Shown here in pieces: positions 1 through 7,982 of a stretch of DNA of 12,832 bases (position 1 is its first letter; every line of letters begins with the position of its first letter). Both the position numbers and the translations under genes were made by a program. This DNA comes from Planctomycetota bacterium (lineage in GTDB: Bacteria > Planctomycetota > MHYJ01 > JACPRB01): assembly GCA_023261405.1 (NCBI GenBank), contig JAHFOZ010000107.1, positions 1 to 12,832 of the forward strand, read 5' to 3'. The notes below the pieces were generated by a model. That model saw nothing but the letters and a program-made list of their open reading frames with translations, was not told the DNA's origin and ran no database searches.

Positions 1-586
1 CAGGAAGTGGGATTTCTACATGTTGCGCGGCACGGACATCCGCGGGAAGACCCTCGGAATCGTGGGCGGCGGGCGGATCGGGCAGGCGGTGGCGCGGCGG
101 GCGGCAGGCTGGGACATGCCGATCCTCTACACGTCGCGCTCCCCAAAGCCGGACTTCGAGAGGGTCTCGGGGGCCCGACGGGTCGGCCTGCGGACCCTGC
201 TCCGGAGCTCCGACTTCGTCTCGATTCACGTGCCGCTCTCCCCGGCCACGCGCCACTTCATCGGCGCGAAAGAGCTGGCGCTCATGAAGCCGGGCGCCGT
301 GCTCGTGAACACCGCGCGCGGGGCGGTGATCGACGAAGCGGCCCTCGTCCGGGCGCTCCGGTCGGGCGGGATCCGCGCGGCGGGGCTGGACGTCTACGAG
401 AAGGAGCCGGAGGTTCACCCGGGGCTCCTGGAACTCGACAACGCCTTCCTCCTCCCGCACCTGGGGAGCGCCACCGACGGGACGCGCCGCGCGATGGTCG
501 AGACGGCGTTGCGCAACTGCCTGGCGGCGCTCCAGGGGAAGTCCCCGCCGAACTGCATCAATGCGCGGGCGCTTGGGTTGACCTGA
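1..586 (+). CDS. D-isomer-specific 2-hydroxyacid dehydrogenase, glyoxylate/hydroxypyruvate reductase type (5' partial)
   Basis: The gene enters from the left edge in the frame whose first complete codon is base 2. 194 residues are visible and the true start is outside the window; the ATG at 20 is internal, because the preceding codons (RKWDFY) already match the family. The visible part holds the NAD(P)-binding Rossmann fold (GIVGGGRIGQAVARRA) and the C-terminal catalytic signature. The expected catalytic residues are present: Arg in NTARGAVIDE, Glu in DVYEKEP and His in LPHLGS. The tail with PPNCIN is typical of cytosolic glyoxylate reductase/GhrB-like enzymes, which reduce glyoxylate or hydroxypyruvate to glycolate or D-glycerate with NAD(P)H. 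Substrate cannot be fixed from this part alone. The stop codon lies 3 bases before the next gene, so the two are probably cotranscribed. The family is certain; the exact substrate is not. Confidence 0.9.
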   Translation, partial: RKWDFYMLRGTDIRGKTLGIVGGGRIGQAVARRAAGWDMPILYTSRSPKPDFERVSGARRVGLRTLLRSSDFVSIHVPLSPATRHFIGAKELALMKPGAVLVNTARGAVIDEAALVRALRSGGIRAAGLDVYEKEPEVHPGLLELDNAFLLPHLGSATDGTRRAMVETALRNCLAALQGKSPPNCINARALGLT

Positions 587-589
587 CGC

Positions 590-1411
590 ATGTGGCCGTT
601 CCATGTCGGGATGGGGCCGCTGGCGATCTCGCCGGTGGAGCTCTTCGCCTTTCTGGGGGTGGCGATCACCGCGTCGCTCGCGCGGAAGAGGATGGCCCCC
701 GCGCCCGGCGTCTCCTGGATCTGGCTCGTAGACTTGGGGCTCGCCGCGACGGTCGGCGGGGCGGTGGGCTCGCGGCTCTTCTATTTCATTCCGCACTGGA
801 TCACGGGCCTGGAACGCGGGGGCTCGCTCGTCAGCGCGTGGAGCGAGGGGGCCGGGTTCTGGGGCGCGCTCTTCGGGGGCATGACGGGGCTCGCGCTCAT
901 GGCGAGGTGGAAGAAGCTCCCCTTCCTCCCGGTGTGGGACGCCGTCGCCGCGAAGATGCCGTTCGGGTTCACGTCGGGGAAGCTGGGCTGCTTCCTCGCG
1001 GGCTGCTGCTACGGGCCGCGTTGCGATGGGGCCCTGGGAATTTCGTTCGTGCCCGGCTCCCTGGCCTACCAGACCCAGCGCGCGGCCGGCCTGATCCCCG
1101 CGGGCGCGCCCCGGGCGCTCCCGGTCCATCCCACGCAGGTCTACGAAGTGGTCCTGGTCCTGGCGCTCTTCGGGATGCTGGCCTGGGTGCAGCGCCGCAG
1201 CCGGCGTCCGGGGGAGACCACGCTCGCCTGGTTCTCCGGCTACGCGGTCACGCGGTTCGTGGTGGAGTTTTTCCGGGACGATCCCGGGCGCCACGGGTTC
1301 GGCTCCTCGCTCCTCTCCGATTCGCAGATCACGTCGATCGTGGTGGTGGCGGCGAGCGGGGTGTTCTGGTCGCTGCTGCGGCGACGGGAGCCGGCCGCCT
1401 CCCCCTCATGA
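590..1411 (+). CDS. Lgt-like prolipoprotein diacylglyceryl transferase family membrane protein (divergent)
   Basis: A 273-residue polytopic membrane protein with several hydrophobic segments (about 12-30, 43-66, 85-105, 185-200, 212-227, 247-263). It carries the Lgt-family landmarks GCFLAGCCYG (133-142), HPTQVYE (180-186) and RFVVEFFRDD (222-231). Classical Lgt moves diacylglyceryl from phosphatidylglycerol to the lipobox cysteine of prolipoproteins in the inner membrane. Two positions differ from characterised Lgt. The essential His of the H-G-G motif appears to be Trp (FWGALFGG, 90-97), and the Arg of the GR.G(N/C)F motif is Lys131. This matches a group of Lgt-like proteins with the GCCYG motif, whose activity I cannot confirm. 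No Shine-Dalgarno is visible; the start lies 3 bases after the upstream stop, so translational coupling is likely. It is either a divergent Lgt or a paralogue with a different lipid-related role. No gene symbol is given because of the altered residues. Confidence 0.8.
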   Translation: MWPFHVGMGPLAISPVELFAFLGVAITASLARKRMAPAPGVSWIWLVDLGLAATVGGAVGSRLFYFIPHWITGLERGGSLVSAWSEGAGFWGALFGGMTGLALMARWKKLPFLPVWDAVAAKMPFGFTSGKLGCFLAGCCYGPRCDGALGISFVPGSLAYQTQRAAGLIPAGAPRALPVHPTQVYEVVLVLALFGMLAWVQRRSRRPGETTLAWFSGYAVTRFVVEFFRDDPGRHGFGSSLLSDSQITSIVVVAASGVFWSLLRRREPAASPS

Positions 1412-1439
1412 TCCCACCGCGGAACGCCGAATTACATTA

Positions 1440-2651
1440 GTGATGCTCAGGCGGCTTGAGTTCTTCCTCGCCCTGGCGGCGCTGCCCGGCGCGCTGGGGG
1501 CCTTCCTCGCCTGGCGCGGCTCGGGCCCCGTGGCCATCGCCCTGTCCTGCTACGGCGTTGGGCTCGCAGGGCTGGCGGCCTTCTTCCTGCGTCCTCCAGC
1601 GGAACTCCGTGCCCTGGCCGCGGCGGCCGCCGGGCGCGAGCGGGAGTCCGCCCTGCGGCGGGAGGAACTCCAGACGCGCGTGGACTTCCTTTCTGCCGAA
1701 CGGGAGATCAGCCTGGTCCTGAATGAGGACGTGGACTTCCGGACCATCTTCGAGCGCGTGCTGGCCATCGCCGCCGAAACCCTGGGCGGCGACGTCGAGC
1801 TGTGGATGCTCGATGGCGACGCGCTCGTCCTGCGCGCCGCCCGTCGCGCGGGGAGGACGGAGTTCGACCTCCCGTCGAAGGAGGACCGCCGCATTCGCCA
1901 GTGTTTCGAGGGCGGGAAGGTGCTTCTGGATTCCGAGGAGGGTCGCTTCCACGCCCTCGCGCCGCTCCAGAAGGACCGCGAGATCGTGGGCGTGGCGCGG
2001 ATTAGCACCCCGGTCGAGGGGGGCGCCGCGGCGCGCGAGGCGCAGATGAGGGTCCTCGACCTCCACCTCGACGAGTTCTCGAAGTTCCTGGCGCTGGCGC
2101 TGAAGACGCCGGACCTCTATACGCGTGCGGTGCAGGACGGTCTCACGGGCCTCTGGACCAAGCGTCATTTCCTCTCCCAGGGGCAGCTTGCGATGGAGGC
2201 GGCGCGGCGCTACGGCGAGCCGCTCTCGCTCATTATGGTGGACGTGGATCACTTCAAGAAGGTGAACGATACCCACGGGCACCAGGCCGGCGACCGGGTG
2301 CTCAAGGGGGTGGCCGAGATCCTGAAGAAGAAGGTGCGCGGGGGGAGCGTGTTCCGGTACGGCGGCGAGGAGATGGCGGTCCTCCTCCCGAAGACCGATG
2401 GCGCGAGCGCCGCCGACGCGGCCGAGCGGCTGCGCAAGGCGGTGGACGCGCACAAGATCGCCGGCATCAAGATCACCGCCAGCTTCGGGGTGGCGGAGGT
2501 CGACGGCTCGATGGCCGACCCGGGCGCGCTCGTCGAGCGGGCCGACCAGGCGCTCTATCGCGCCAAGGAGGCCGGCCGGAACCGGGTGGTCGTGGGCGCC
2601 GGCCCGGGACCCGAGTCGGTCCCCACGCGCCGCTTCCAGCGCACGGGGTGA
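1440..2651 (+). CDS. Membrane-anchored GAF-GGDEF diguanylate cyclase
   Basis: A 403-residue protein with two N-terminal hydrophobic helices (about 8-25 and 31-50). A charged, probably coiled-coil linker follows (about 54-90), then a GAF-like sensory region (about 91-220) and a GGDEF domain (about 228-386). The cyclase domain has DGLTGLWTKRHF, the metal-binding Asp268 in MVDVDHFKKVND, and a signature loop reading GGEEM (308-312). The usual last residue of that loop is Phe, but the catalytic residues are kept. An active protein would make cyclic di-GMP from two GTP at the cytoplasmic face. The inhibitory RxxD site, expected five residues before the signature loop, reads VRGG, so product feedback inhibition is probably absent. 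The start is GTG at 1440 or ATG at 1443; neither has a clear Shine-Dalgarno. No EAL domain is present. The short tail after 386 is proline/arginine-rich and unrecognised. Confidence 0.92.
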   Translation: MMLRRLEFFLALAALPGALGAFLAWRGSGPVAIALSCYGVGLAGLAAFFLRPPAELRALAAAAAGRERESALRREELQTRVDFLSAEREISLVLNEDVDFRTIFERVLAIAAETLGGDVELWMLDGDALVLRAARRAGRTEFDLPSKEDRRIRQCFEGGKVLLDSEEGRFHALAPLQKDREIVGVARISTPVEGGAAAREAQMRVLDLHLDEFSKFLALALKTPDLYTRAVQDGLTGLWTKRHFLSQGQLAMEAARRYGEPLSLIMVDVDHFKKVNDTHGHQAGDRVLKGVAEILKKKVRGGSVFRYGGEEMAVLLPKTDGASAADAAERLRKAVDAHKIAGIKITASFGVAEVDGSMADPGALVERADQALYRAKEAGRNRVVVGAGPGPESVPTRRFQRTG

Positions 2652-2672
2652 TCTGTTACCATCGGCCGCGCC

Positions 2673-4712
2673 GTGGCCGAGTTCGAGATCGTCTCCCGGA
2701 TGACCCCCGCGGGCGACCAGCCCCAGGCCATCGAGAAGCTGGCCGCGCGCCTCCTCGCGGGCGACCGCCACTCCACCCTGCTCGGCGTCACGGGCTCCGG
2801 AAAGACCTTCACGATGGCCCACGTGATCGCCCGCCTGAGGAAGCCCACGCTTGTCCTCACGCACAACAAGACGCTGTCCGCGCAGCTCTACGCGGAGTTC
2901 AAGGACTTCTTCCCGAAAAACGCGGTCCACTACTTCGTGAGCTACTACGACTACTACCAGCCCGAGGCCTACATTCCCCAGCGCGACATCTACATCGAGA
3001 AGGACGCGGACATCAACCAGGACATCGACCGCCTCCGCCTCGCGGCCACGAGCGCGCTCCTCTCGCGGCGGGACGTGGTGGTGGTGGCCAGCGTCTCGTG
3101 CATCTATGGCCTGGGGTCGCCCGAGGACTACCGGAAGATGACCGTGTCGATCCGCAAGGGCGGGAAGATGGACCGGCACGGGCTGGCGCGGCTGCTGGTG
3201 GACATCCAGTACGAGCGCACGGAAGGGGACGGGGAGCGGGGAAAGTTCCGGGTCCGGGGCGACACGGTGGAGGTCCGGCCCGCCTACCTGGAGACCGCGC
3301 TGAGGGTGGAGTTCTTCGGCGACGAGGTCATGCGGATTTCCGAGTGCCACGCCATCAGCGGCGTGCCCCTGTCGGAATATGACGAAGTTGTAATATACCC
3401 GGCCAAGCACTTCGTGATGCCGGAGGATAAAGTCAACAGCGCGCTGTACACGATTGAGGTCGAGCTCGAGGAGCGGCTGAAGGAGCTGAACGCGAAGGGA
3501 AAGCTCCTGGAGGCCCAGCGGCTCAAGGCGCGCACCAAGTACGACCTCGAGCTGCTCCGCGAGGTGGGTACCTGCAAGGGGATCGAGAACTATTCACGCC
3601 ACCTTTCCGGGCGCAAGCCCGGGGAGGCCCCCGCGACGCTGCTGGACTACTTCCCAAAGGGGGACTTCCTCTGCTTCGTCGACGAGTCCCACGCGACGCT
3701 GCCGCAGCTCCACGGGATGTACAACGGGGACCGCTCGCGCAAGCAGAACCTCGTGGACTTCGGGTTCCGGCTCCCCTCGGCGCTGGACAACCGCCCGCTC
3801 CGCTACGACGAGTGGCAGGAGAGGATCCCGCAGGCGGTCTTCGTATCCGCCACGCCGTCGGACTACGAGATCAAGGCGGCGGGCGGGGACGTGATCGAGC
3901 AGGTCATCCGCCCCACCGGGCTCGTGGACCCGGAGATCGAGGTCCGCCCCGCGAAGGGGCAGGTGCCCGATCTCGTCGCGGAGATCAAGGCGCGGGCGGG
4001 TCGGAAGGAGCGCTCCCTCGTCACGACCCTGACGAAGCGCCTGTCCGAGGATCTGGCGAATTACCTGCAAGAGGAGGGCGTGCGCTGCAAGTACCTCCAC
4101 TCCGAGATCCAGACCTTTGAGAGGGTGCAGATTCTCCGCGAGCTGCGCGAGGGGAAGTTCGACTGCCTGGTGGGCGTGAACCTTCTCCGCGAGGGGCTGG
4201 ACCTGCCCGAGGTGACGCTGGTGGCCATCCTGGACGCCGACAAGGAAGGGTTTCTCCGCTCCGAGACGTCCATCATCCAGACGGTCGGCCGGACTGCCCG
4301 GAACGCCCGCGGGCGCGTGATCCTGTACGCCGATCGCGAGACGGAGTCCATGAAGCGGGCGATGGGGGAGACGGCGCGGCGGCGGACCCTGCAGCTCGAG
4401 TACAACCGGGTGCATGGCATCACCCCGCAGACGATCCAGAAGGAGATCCGGCGCGGCGTGGAGGAAATCCTCCGGGGGAAGAAGGTCGCGGCCGAGGCGG
4501 TAGGCTGGGACGAGGCGACCTATGACCGCGCCGAGGCGGTGTCGGAGCTGGAGAAGGAGATGCTCGAGGCGGCGGAGCGGCTGGAGTACGAGCGCGCGGC
4601 GGACTTGCGGGACCGGATCCGGCAGGTGACCGGGAATCCGGCGCCGGCGGTGGACGGGCCTCAGCGCCAGTCACCGCCGCCCCGCAGGGCTGGCCGCCGC
4701 CGAAGGACGTAG
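2673..4712 (+). CDS. uvrB: UvrABC excision nuclease subunit B
   Basis: A 679-residue UvrB of typical length. UvrB is the damage-verifying helicase-like subunit of nucleotide excision repair: it receives damaged DNA from UvrA and recruits UvrC for incision. Visible elements are the N-terminal MTPAGDQPQAI motif, Walker A GVTGSGKT (38-45), the aromatic beta-hairpin beginning YYDYYQPEAY (91-100) that locks the damaged strand, and DESH (337-340) as helicase motif II. The SATPSDYE and TGLVDPEIEVRP stretches, the helicase core ending in QTVGRTARN, and a C-terminal UVR domain (about 623-652) for the UvrC contact also fit. A basic Pro/Arg tail follows. GTG at 2673 is chosen because it gives the standard N-terminus; the ATG ten codons in would remove conserved residues. 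No strong Shine-Dalgarno is seen. It starts 21 bases after the GGDEF gene and may share its transcript. There is no sign of damage. Confidence 0.98.
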   Translation: MAEFEIVSRMTPAGDQPQAIEKLAARLLAGDRHSTLLGVTGSGKTFTMAHVIARLRKPTLVLTHNKTLSAQLYAEFKDFFPKNAVHYFVSYYDYYQPEAYIPQRDIYIEKDADINQDIDRLRLAATSALLSRRDVVVVASVSCIYGLGSPEDYRKMTVSIRKGGKMDRHGLARLLVDIQYERTEGDGERGKFRVRGDTVEVRPAYLETALRVEFFGDEVMRISECHAISGVPLSEYDEVVIYPAKHFVMPEDKVNSALYTIEVELEERLKELNAKGKLLEAQRLKARTKYDLELLREVGTCKGIENYSRHLSGRKPGEAPATLLDYFPKGDFLCFVDESHATLPQLHGMYNGDRSRKQNLVDFGFRLPSALDNRPLRYDEWQERIPQAVFVSATPSDYEIKAAGGDVIEQVIRPTGLVDPEIEVRPAKGQVPDLVAEIKARAGRKERSLVTTLTKRLSEDLANYLQEEGVRCKYLHSEIQTFERVQILRELREGKFDCLVGVNLLREGLDLPEVTLVAILDADKEGFLRSETSIIQTVGRTARNARGRVILYADRETESMKRAMGETARRRTLQLEYNRVHGITPQTIQKEIRRGVEEILRGKKVAAEAVGWDEATYDRAEAVSELEKEMLEAAERLEYERAADLRDRIRQVTGNPAPAVDGPQRQSPPPRRAGRRRRT

Positions 4713-4755
4713 TGCTGGAAGTACGGGCCTTGCCGCGCTGCCGCCCGCGTTTGTC

Positions 4756-4784
4756 TTGACTCCCCCGGGGGCCCCGCGTAACCT
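4756..4784 (+). promoter_or_regulatory. Putative sigma70 promoter for tRNA-Arg
   Basis: TTGACT at 4756-4761 matches five of six bases of the -35 consensus. After exactly 17 bases comes TAACCT at 4779-4784, a weak -10 with three of six matches. Initiation would fall near 4790, about 16 bases before the tRNA. The 17-base spacer is a run of C and G containing CCCCCGGGGG. The rest of the gap from 4713 to 4805 shows no coding potential and no convincing terminator for uvrB. Confidence 0.5.
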
Positions 4785-4805
4785 CGTTGTCCCGCAGTTC
4801 TACGG

Positions 4806-4882
<77 letters not shown>

Positions 4883-4909
4883 ACACCGTGGCCGGGGGGA
4901 CATGAAACG

Positions 4910-6304
4910 GTGAATCGCCTTCTCGCGGCGCTCCTTCTGGCCGCCTCGCTCCGGGCGCAGGAGCCGACACGCCCCAACGTGCTCGTCCTCGTGAGCGATG
5001 ACCAGCGGGCGGATACGATCGGCGCGCTCGGGAACGCCGTCATCCGCACGCCGCACCTGGATTCGCTCGTGCGCGAGGGGACGGCCTTCACGCGCGCGTA
5101 CTGCATGGGGTCCACCGAGCCGGCGGTGTGCGTGCCCAGCCGCGCGATGTTCCTCTCGGGACGCTCCCTCTTTCGCGTGGGCATCCGGCTTCCGGAACCC
5201 GTGGCGCTCTGGCCCAAGGCCATGGAGCAGGCCGGCTACTCCACCTACGGGACCGGGAAGTGGCACAACACGCCGCCTTCGTTCGCGCGGGCCTTTTCTT
5301 CGGGCGGCCCGGTCTTCTTCGGCGGGATGGGAAACCAGTTCAAGGTTCAGGTGCAGGACTTCGACCCGGCGGGGAAGTACGGGAAGGACCGCCAGCGGGT
5401 CGGCGAGAAGTTCTCGAGCGAGCTCTTCGCCGATGCCGCGGTCACATTCCTCGGCGAGCACAAGGGAGGGAAGCCGTTCTTCCTTTACGTCGCCTTCACC
5501 GCGCCGCACGATCCGCGCACCCCGCCCGGCGAGTACGCGTCGATGTACGACCCGGCGAGGATGCCCCTGCCGGGGAACTTCCTGCCGAAGCACCCCTTCA
5601 ACAATGGCGAGATGACGGTCCGCGACGAGAAGCTCCTCCCCTGGCCCCGCACGCCGGAAGCCGTCCGCAAGGAGATCGCGGACTACTTCGGGATGATCAC
5701 CCACATGGATGCGCAGATCGGCCGCATCCTCAAGGCGCTCGATGATTCGGGCCGGCGCAAGGACACGCTGGTCGTCTTCTTCAGCGACCACGGCCTCTCC
5801 CTCGGGAGCCACGGGCTCCTGGGGAAGCAGAACCTCTACGAGCACAGCATGAGGGCTCCCCTCCTCCTGTCGGGACCGGGCGTGCCCAGGGGCGCGACGT
5901 CGGACGCGTTCTGCTATCTCTATGACGTCTTCCCGACCGTCTGCAGCCTGGCGGGCGTTCCCGTCCCCGAAGGCGTGGAGGGACGAAGCCTCGGGCCCGT
6001 GCTCGCGGGGAAGGAGAAAAAGTCCCGGGACGCGATCTTCTGCGCTTACCGCGACGTCCAGCGCAGCGTGCGGAACGAGCGGTGGAAGCTGCTTCGATAT
6101 CCGCAGATCAACACCTCGCAGCTCTTCGACCTGTCGGAGGACCCTGACGAGATGCGGGACCTGGCCGCTGACCCGGCCCAGACCGTCCGCCTCCGGGAGA
6201 TGACCGCGCTCCTGGATGCCGAGCAGAAGCGCGCCGGCGACACGCTTCCGTTGTCCACCGACAGGCCGCAGCCCCTCCAGGTGGAGCTTCCTCCCGGCAA
6301 GTGA
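4910..6304 (+). CDS. Secreted formylglycine-dependent sulfatase
   Basis: A 464-residue sulfatase of the alkaline-phosphatase superfamily. Residues 1-16 form a short signal peptide (hydrophobic core LLAALLLAASL, likely cleavage after LRA), so the enzyme is probably periplasmic or exported. The mature part opens with RPNVLVLVSDDQ, where Asp30 and Asp31 are expected calcium ligands. The cysteine-type active-site motif CVPSR (Cys74-Arg78) is intact; the Cys would be matured to formylglycine by a separate enzyme not in this window. The second metal motif is SDHG (292-295), followed by GSHGLLGK (299-306). The enzyme should hydrolyse a sulfate ester, probably on a carbohydrate; the target sugar cannot be read from sequence. 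GTG is the start because the ATG at 4902 meets a stop after three codons. The Shine-Dalgarno is only a G-rich stretch. It converges on the sugar operon, so any functional link is by neighbourhood only. Confidence 0.93.
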   Translation: MNRLLAALLLAASLRAQEPTRPNVLVLVSDDQRADTIGALGNAVIRTPHLDSLVREGTAFTRAYCMGSTEPAVCVPSRAMFLSGRSLFRVGIRLPEPVALWPKAMEQAGYSTYGTGKWHNTPPSFARAFSSGGPVFFGGMGNQFKVQVQDFDPAGKYGKDRQRVGEKFSSELFADAAVTFLGEHKGGKPFFLYVAFTAPHDPRTPPGEYASMYDPARMPLPGNFLPKHPFNNGEMTVRDEKLLPWPRTPEAVRKEIADYFGMITHMDAQIGRILKALDDSGRRKDTLVVFFSDHGLSLGSHGLLGKQNLYEHSMRAPLLLSGPGVPRGATSDAFCYLYDVFPTVCSLAGVPVPEGVEGRSLGPVLAGKEKKSRDAIFCAYRDVQRSVRNERWKLLRYPQINTSQLFDLSEDPDEMRDLAADPAQTVRLREMTALLDAEQKRAGDTLPLSTDRPQPLQVELPPGK

Positions 6305-6310
6305 ACCGGA

Positions 6311-6404
6311 TTCACCACGGAGGGCACAGAGACCATGGAGGCCTTCCAAGAGTCGTCCCAGGGGGCTTTGCGCCCTCTGTTCTCTCCGTGTTTTCCGCGG
6401 TGAA
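6311..6404. repeat. Imperfect palindromic intergenic element between convergent genes
   Basis: The arms 6311-6334 and 6381-6404 are inverted copies. They begin TTCACCACGGAGGGCACAGA on one side and, read in reverse complement, TTCACCGCGGAAAACACGGA on the other. 17 of the first 22 positions are identical. All five differences are A/G transitions, three of which become G-U pairs in + strand RNA. A 46-base centre separates the arms. The element nearly fills the gap between the sulfatase stop (6304) and the TAG of the opposing epimerase gene (6405-6407). It could act as a bidirectional terminator or be a dispersed MITE/REP-like repeat. I recall similar ACGGAG-type arms from other environmental bacterial genomes, but a second copy is not visible in this window. 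Confidence 0.6.
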
Positions 6405-7982
6405 CTAGCGGCCCCGGAGCGGGGCCAAGTGGCGCCCGAAGTGGCGCGCCAGGCACGCGTGATGGGTCTCCTCTTCCCGGACCAGGAGATCGAGGATGCG
6501 GTCGCGGAAACGCCAGCCCTGCTCCGTCCGCGCCGTGAGCAGCGAGCCGTAGGTCACGTGCATGATCTGCCGGCCGGCGTCCTCCACAACGTACACCCGC
6601 TCGAGGTCGGCGTCCCTGAGTGCCGTGGGCGGCGGAACCTGGTCCGGGGCGCCCGAGATGTGGTAGGACGCCCGGTCCTTCCGGAACTGTTCCCGGGCAA
6701 AGTCGACCATCTCGCGGAACAACGCGGGATCCTTCCGGCAGACGGTGCGGACCGCCTCCATCCAGCTCGTGCCGGCGGTCTTCAGGTGGAAGCGACCGCG
6801 GGTGGCGCGCGCAATGGCCGGGTAGATCGAGAACTTGTCGCTCCCGCTGTGGACGGAGAGCTTGTAGCCGCCCTGGGCCCGGGCGACCGCGTCGTGCCGC
6901 TCCATTGAGCGCTCGAAGGCTGCCTTGTCCCCCTTGTAGTCCACGCCTTTCTCGAAATCGCCGACGAACTTGGCGGCGAAGGCCGCCACCGCGACGCCGC
7001 GCTTTTTCAGCTCGCGCACGATGAAGACGTGGTCCGCCAGCGTGGTGTCCACCGGAGTCTCGTCCACGGCGATCTCGATCTCGAAGGGGCGACCTTTTTT
7101 CGCCCTCTTCACGCGGGCGGCCAGCTCAGCGGAGTGGATCACCACCCGCCCGAACTTGACCAGGGCGGCCCGCCAGGTAGCCGCGTCGAACTCGATCGCG
7201 AAGGCGGCGCCACGCCCGCGGAACGTGAACGTCTTCCCGGCGTACTGCTTCTCCCATTTCCGCGCCTCCGGGACCTCGGCGAGGACTTTCCCGTACTCGG
7301 CGTCCAATTGAGCATCGTCCTTCCCGGCCGGGTTTACGATGACGTCCGCCGAATCCAGGGTGAACATGACGAAACCGGCCGCCGCTGTTCGGTCGATGTC
7401 CTGGGCGGTCTTGAGATGGTCCGCGTCGGCGCCGAATCCCTTCGTGTAGCCGCACTGGAGCGCGCCGAACGTCGCGGCGTCCATCACCTCGTCGGGGGTC
7501 CGCTGCGTTCGCCCCATCTCGCGGATCGACTGCTGCGCGAAGACGGGGAAGAACTTCGATCCTTTCAAGGCGGCGACGTGGCCCGGCATGGCCAGTCCCG
7601 TGCGATCGCCGAACCCGAACGAGGGGCGCGATCCCACCGGCTGGGGCGAGAGGAAGGGCAGCGCGTCCCGGAGGGCCGCGCAGACCTCGTGCACGGCGCG
7701 GAAGACCCAGAGCATCATCCCGTCCAGGTCCCTCACCGCCTTGGGGAGCTTCGAGAGGGGGGTGGCCCATCGGGGCGGGCGCTTCTCGAAGCCGATCGCG
7801 ATCTCACTCTCGCGGCCGCGCCGGCCGGACACGATCCAGGCGCCCTTGTACGTGAGGGCCCCGCCCGCGTACGTGCGGTCCCAGCCGGTCGCGGCGGACA
7901 GGGTCTCGGCCAGCGCCAGGCGGGCCTTCCCGGTGAAGAGGCGCGCCTCGGCGGCGCGCGCGGCGGCGTTGGTGGCGATCAT
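6405..7982 (-). CDS. uxaE: Tagaturonate epimerase family protein (UxaE-like)
   Basis: A 525-residue protein matching my memory of the UxaE family, which interconverts D-tagaturonate and D-fructuronate at C4 and is best known from Thermotoga. Family stretches, in order, are FGDRTGLAMPGH (124-135), FAQQSIREMGRT (148-159), GFGADADHLKT (182-192), AVDET (305-309), FVGDFEKGVDY (339-349), SVHSGSDKF (376-384), KTAGTSW (401-407) and HVTYGS (475-480). The conserved His and Asp residues suggest a metal-dependent TIM-barrel-type enzyme. No signal peptide is seen, so it is cytosolic. The same frame stays open far upstream, but the real start is the ATG at 7982. That start has an AAAGGAG seven bases before it and overlaps the upstream gene's stop in an ATGA. 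It is the last gene of the operon. Its presence points to a keto-uronate intermediate in the pathway. Family confidence is high; the exact substrate is inferred. Confidence 0.87.
   Translation of the reverse strand: MIATNAAARAAEARLFTGKARLALAETLSAATGWDRTYAGGALTYKGAWIVSGRRGRESEIAIGFEKRPPRWATPLSKLPKAVRDLDGMMLWVFRAVHEVCAALRDALPFLSPQPVGSRPSFGFGDRTGLAMPGHVAALKGSKFFPVFAQQSIREMGRTQRTPDEVMDAATFGALQCGYTKGFGADADHLKTAQDIDRTAAAGFVMFTLDSADVIVNPAGKDDAQLDAEYGKVLAEVPEARKWEKQYAGKTFTFRGRGAAFAIEFDAATWRAALVKFGRVVIHSAELAARVKRAKKGRPFEIEIAVDETPVDTTLADHVFIVRELKKRGVAVAAFAAKFVGDFEKGVDYKGDKAAFERSMERHDAVARAQGGYKLSVHSGSDKFSIYPAIARATRGRFHLKTAGTSWMEAVRTVCRKDPALFREMVDFAREQFRKDRASYHISGAPDQVPPPTALRDADLERVYVVEDAGRQIMHVTYGSLLTARTEQGWRFRDRILDLLVREEETHHACLARHFGRHLAPLRGR

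Noticed and set aside
7..1440. 477-codon + strand ORF over the dehydrogenase and Lgt genes
   Set aside because: Arg/Gly/Ala-rich shadow frame; both underlying genes are recognisable in other frames.
1437..3410. 657-codon - strand ORF opposite the GGDEF gene and uvrB
   Set aside because: High-GC shadow: the composition is His/Arg/Leu/Gly-rich without domains, and the + strand is occupied by two clear genes.
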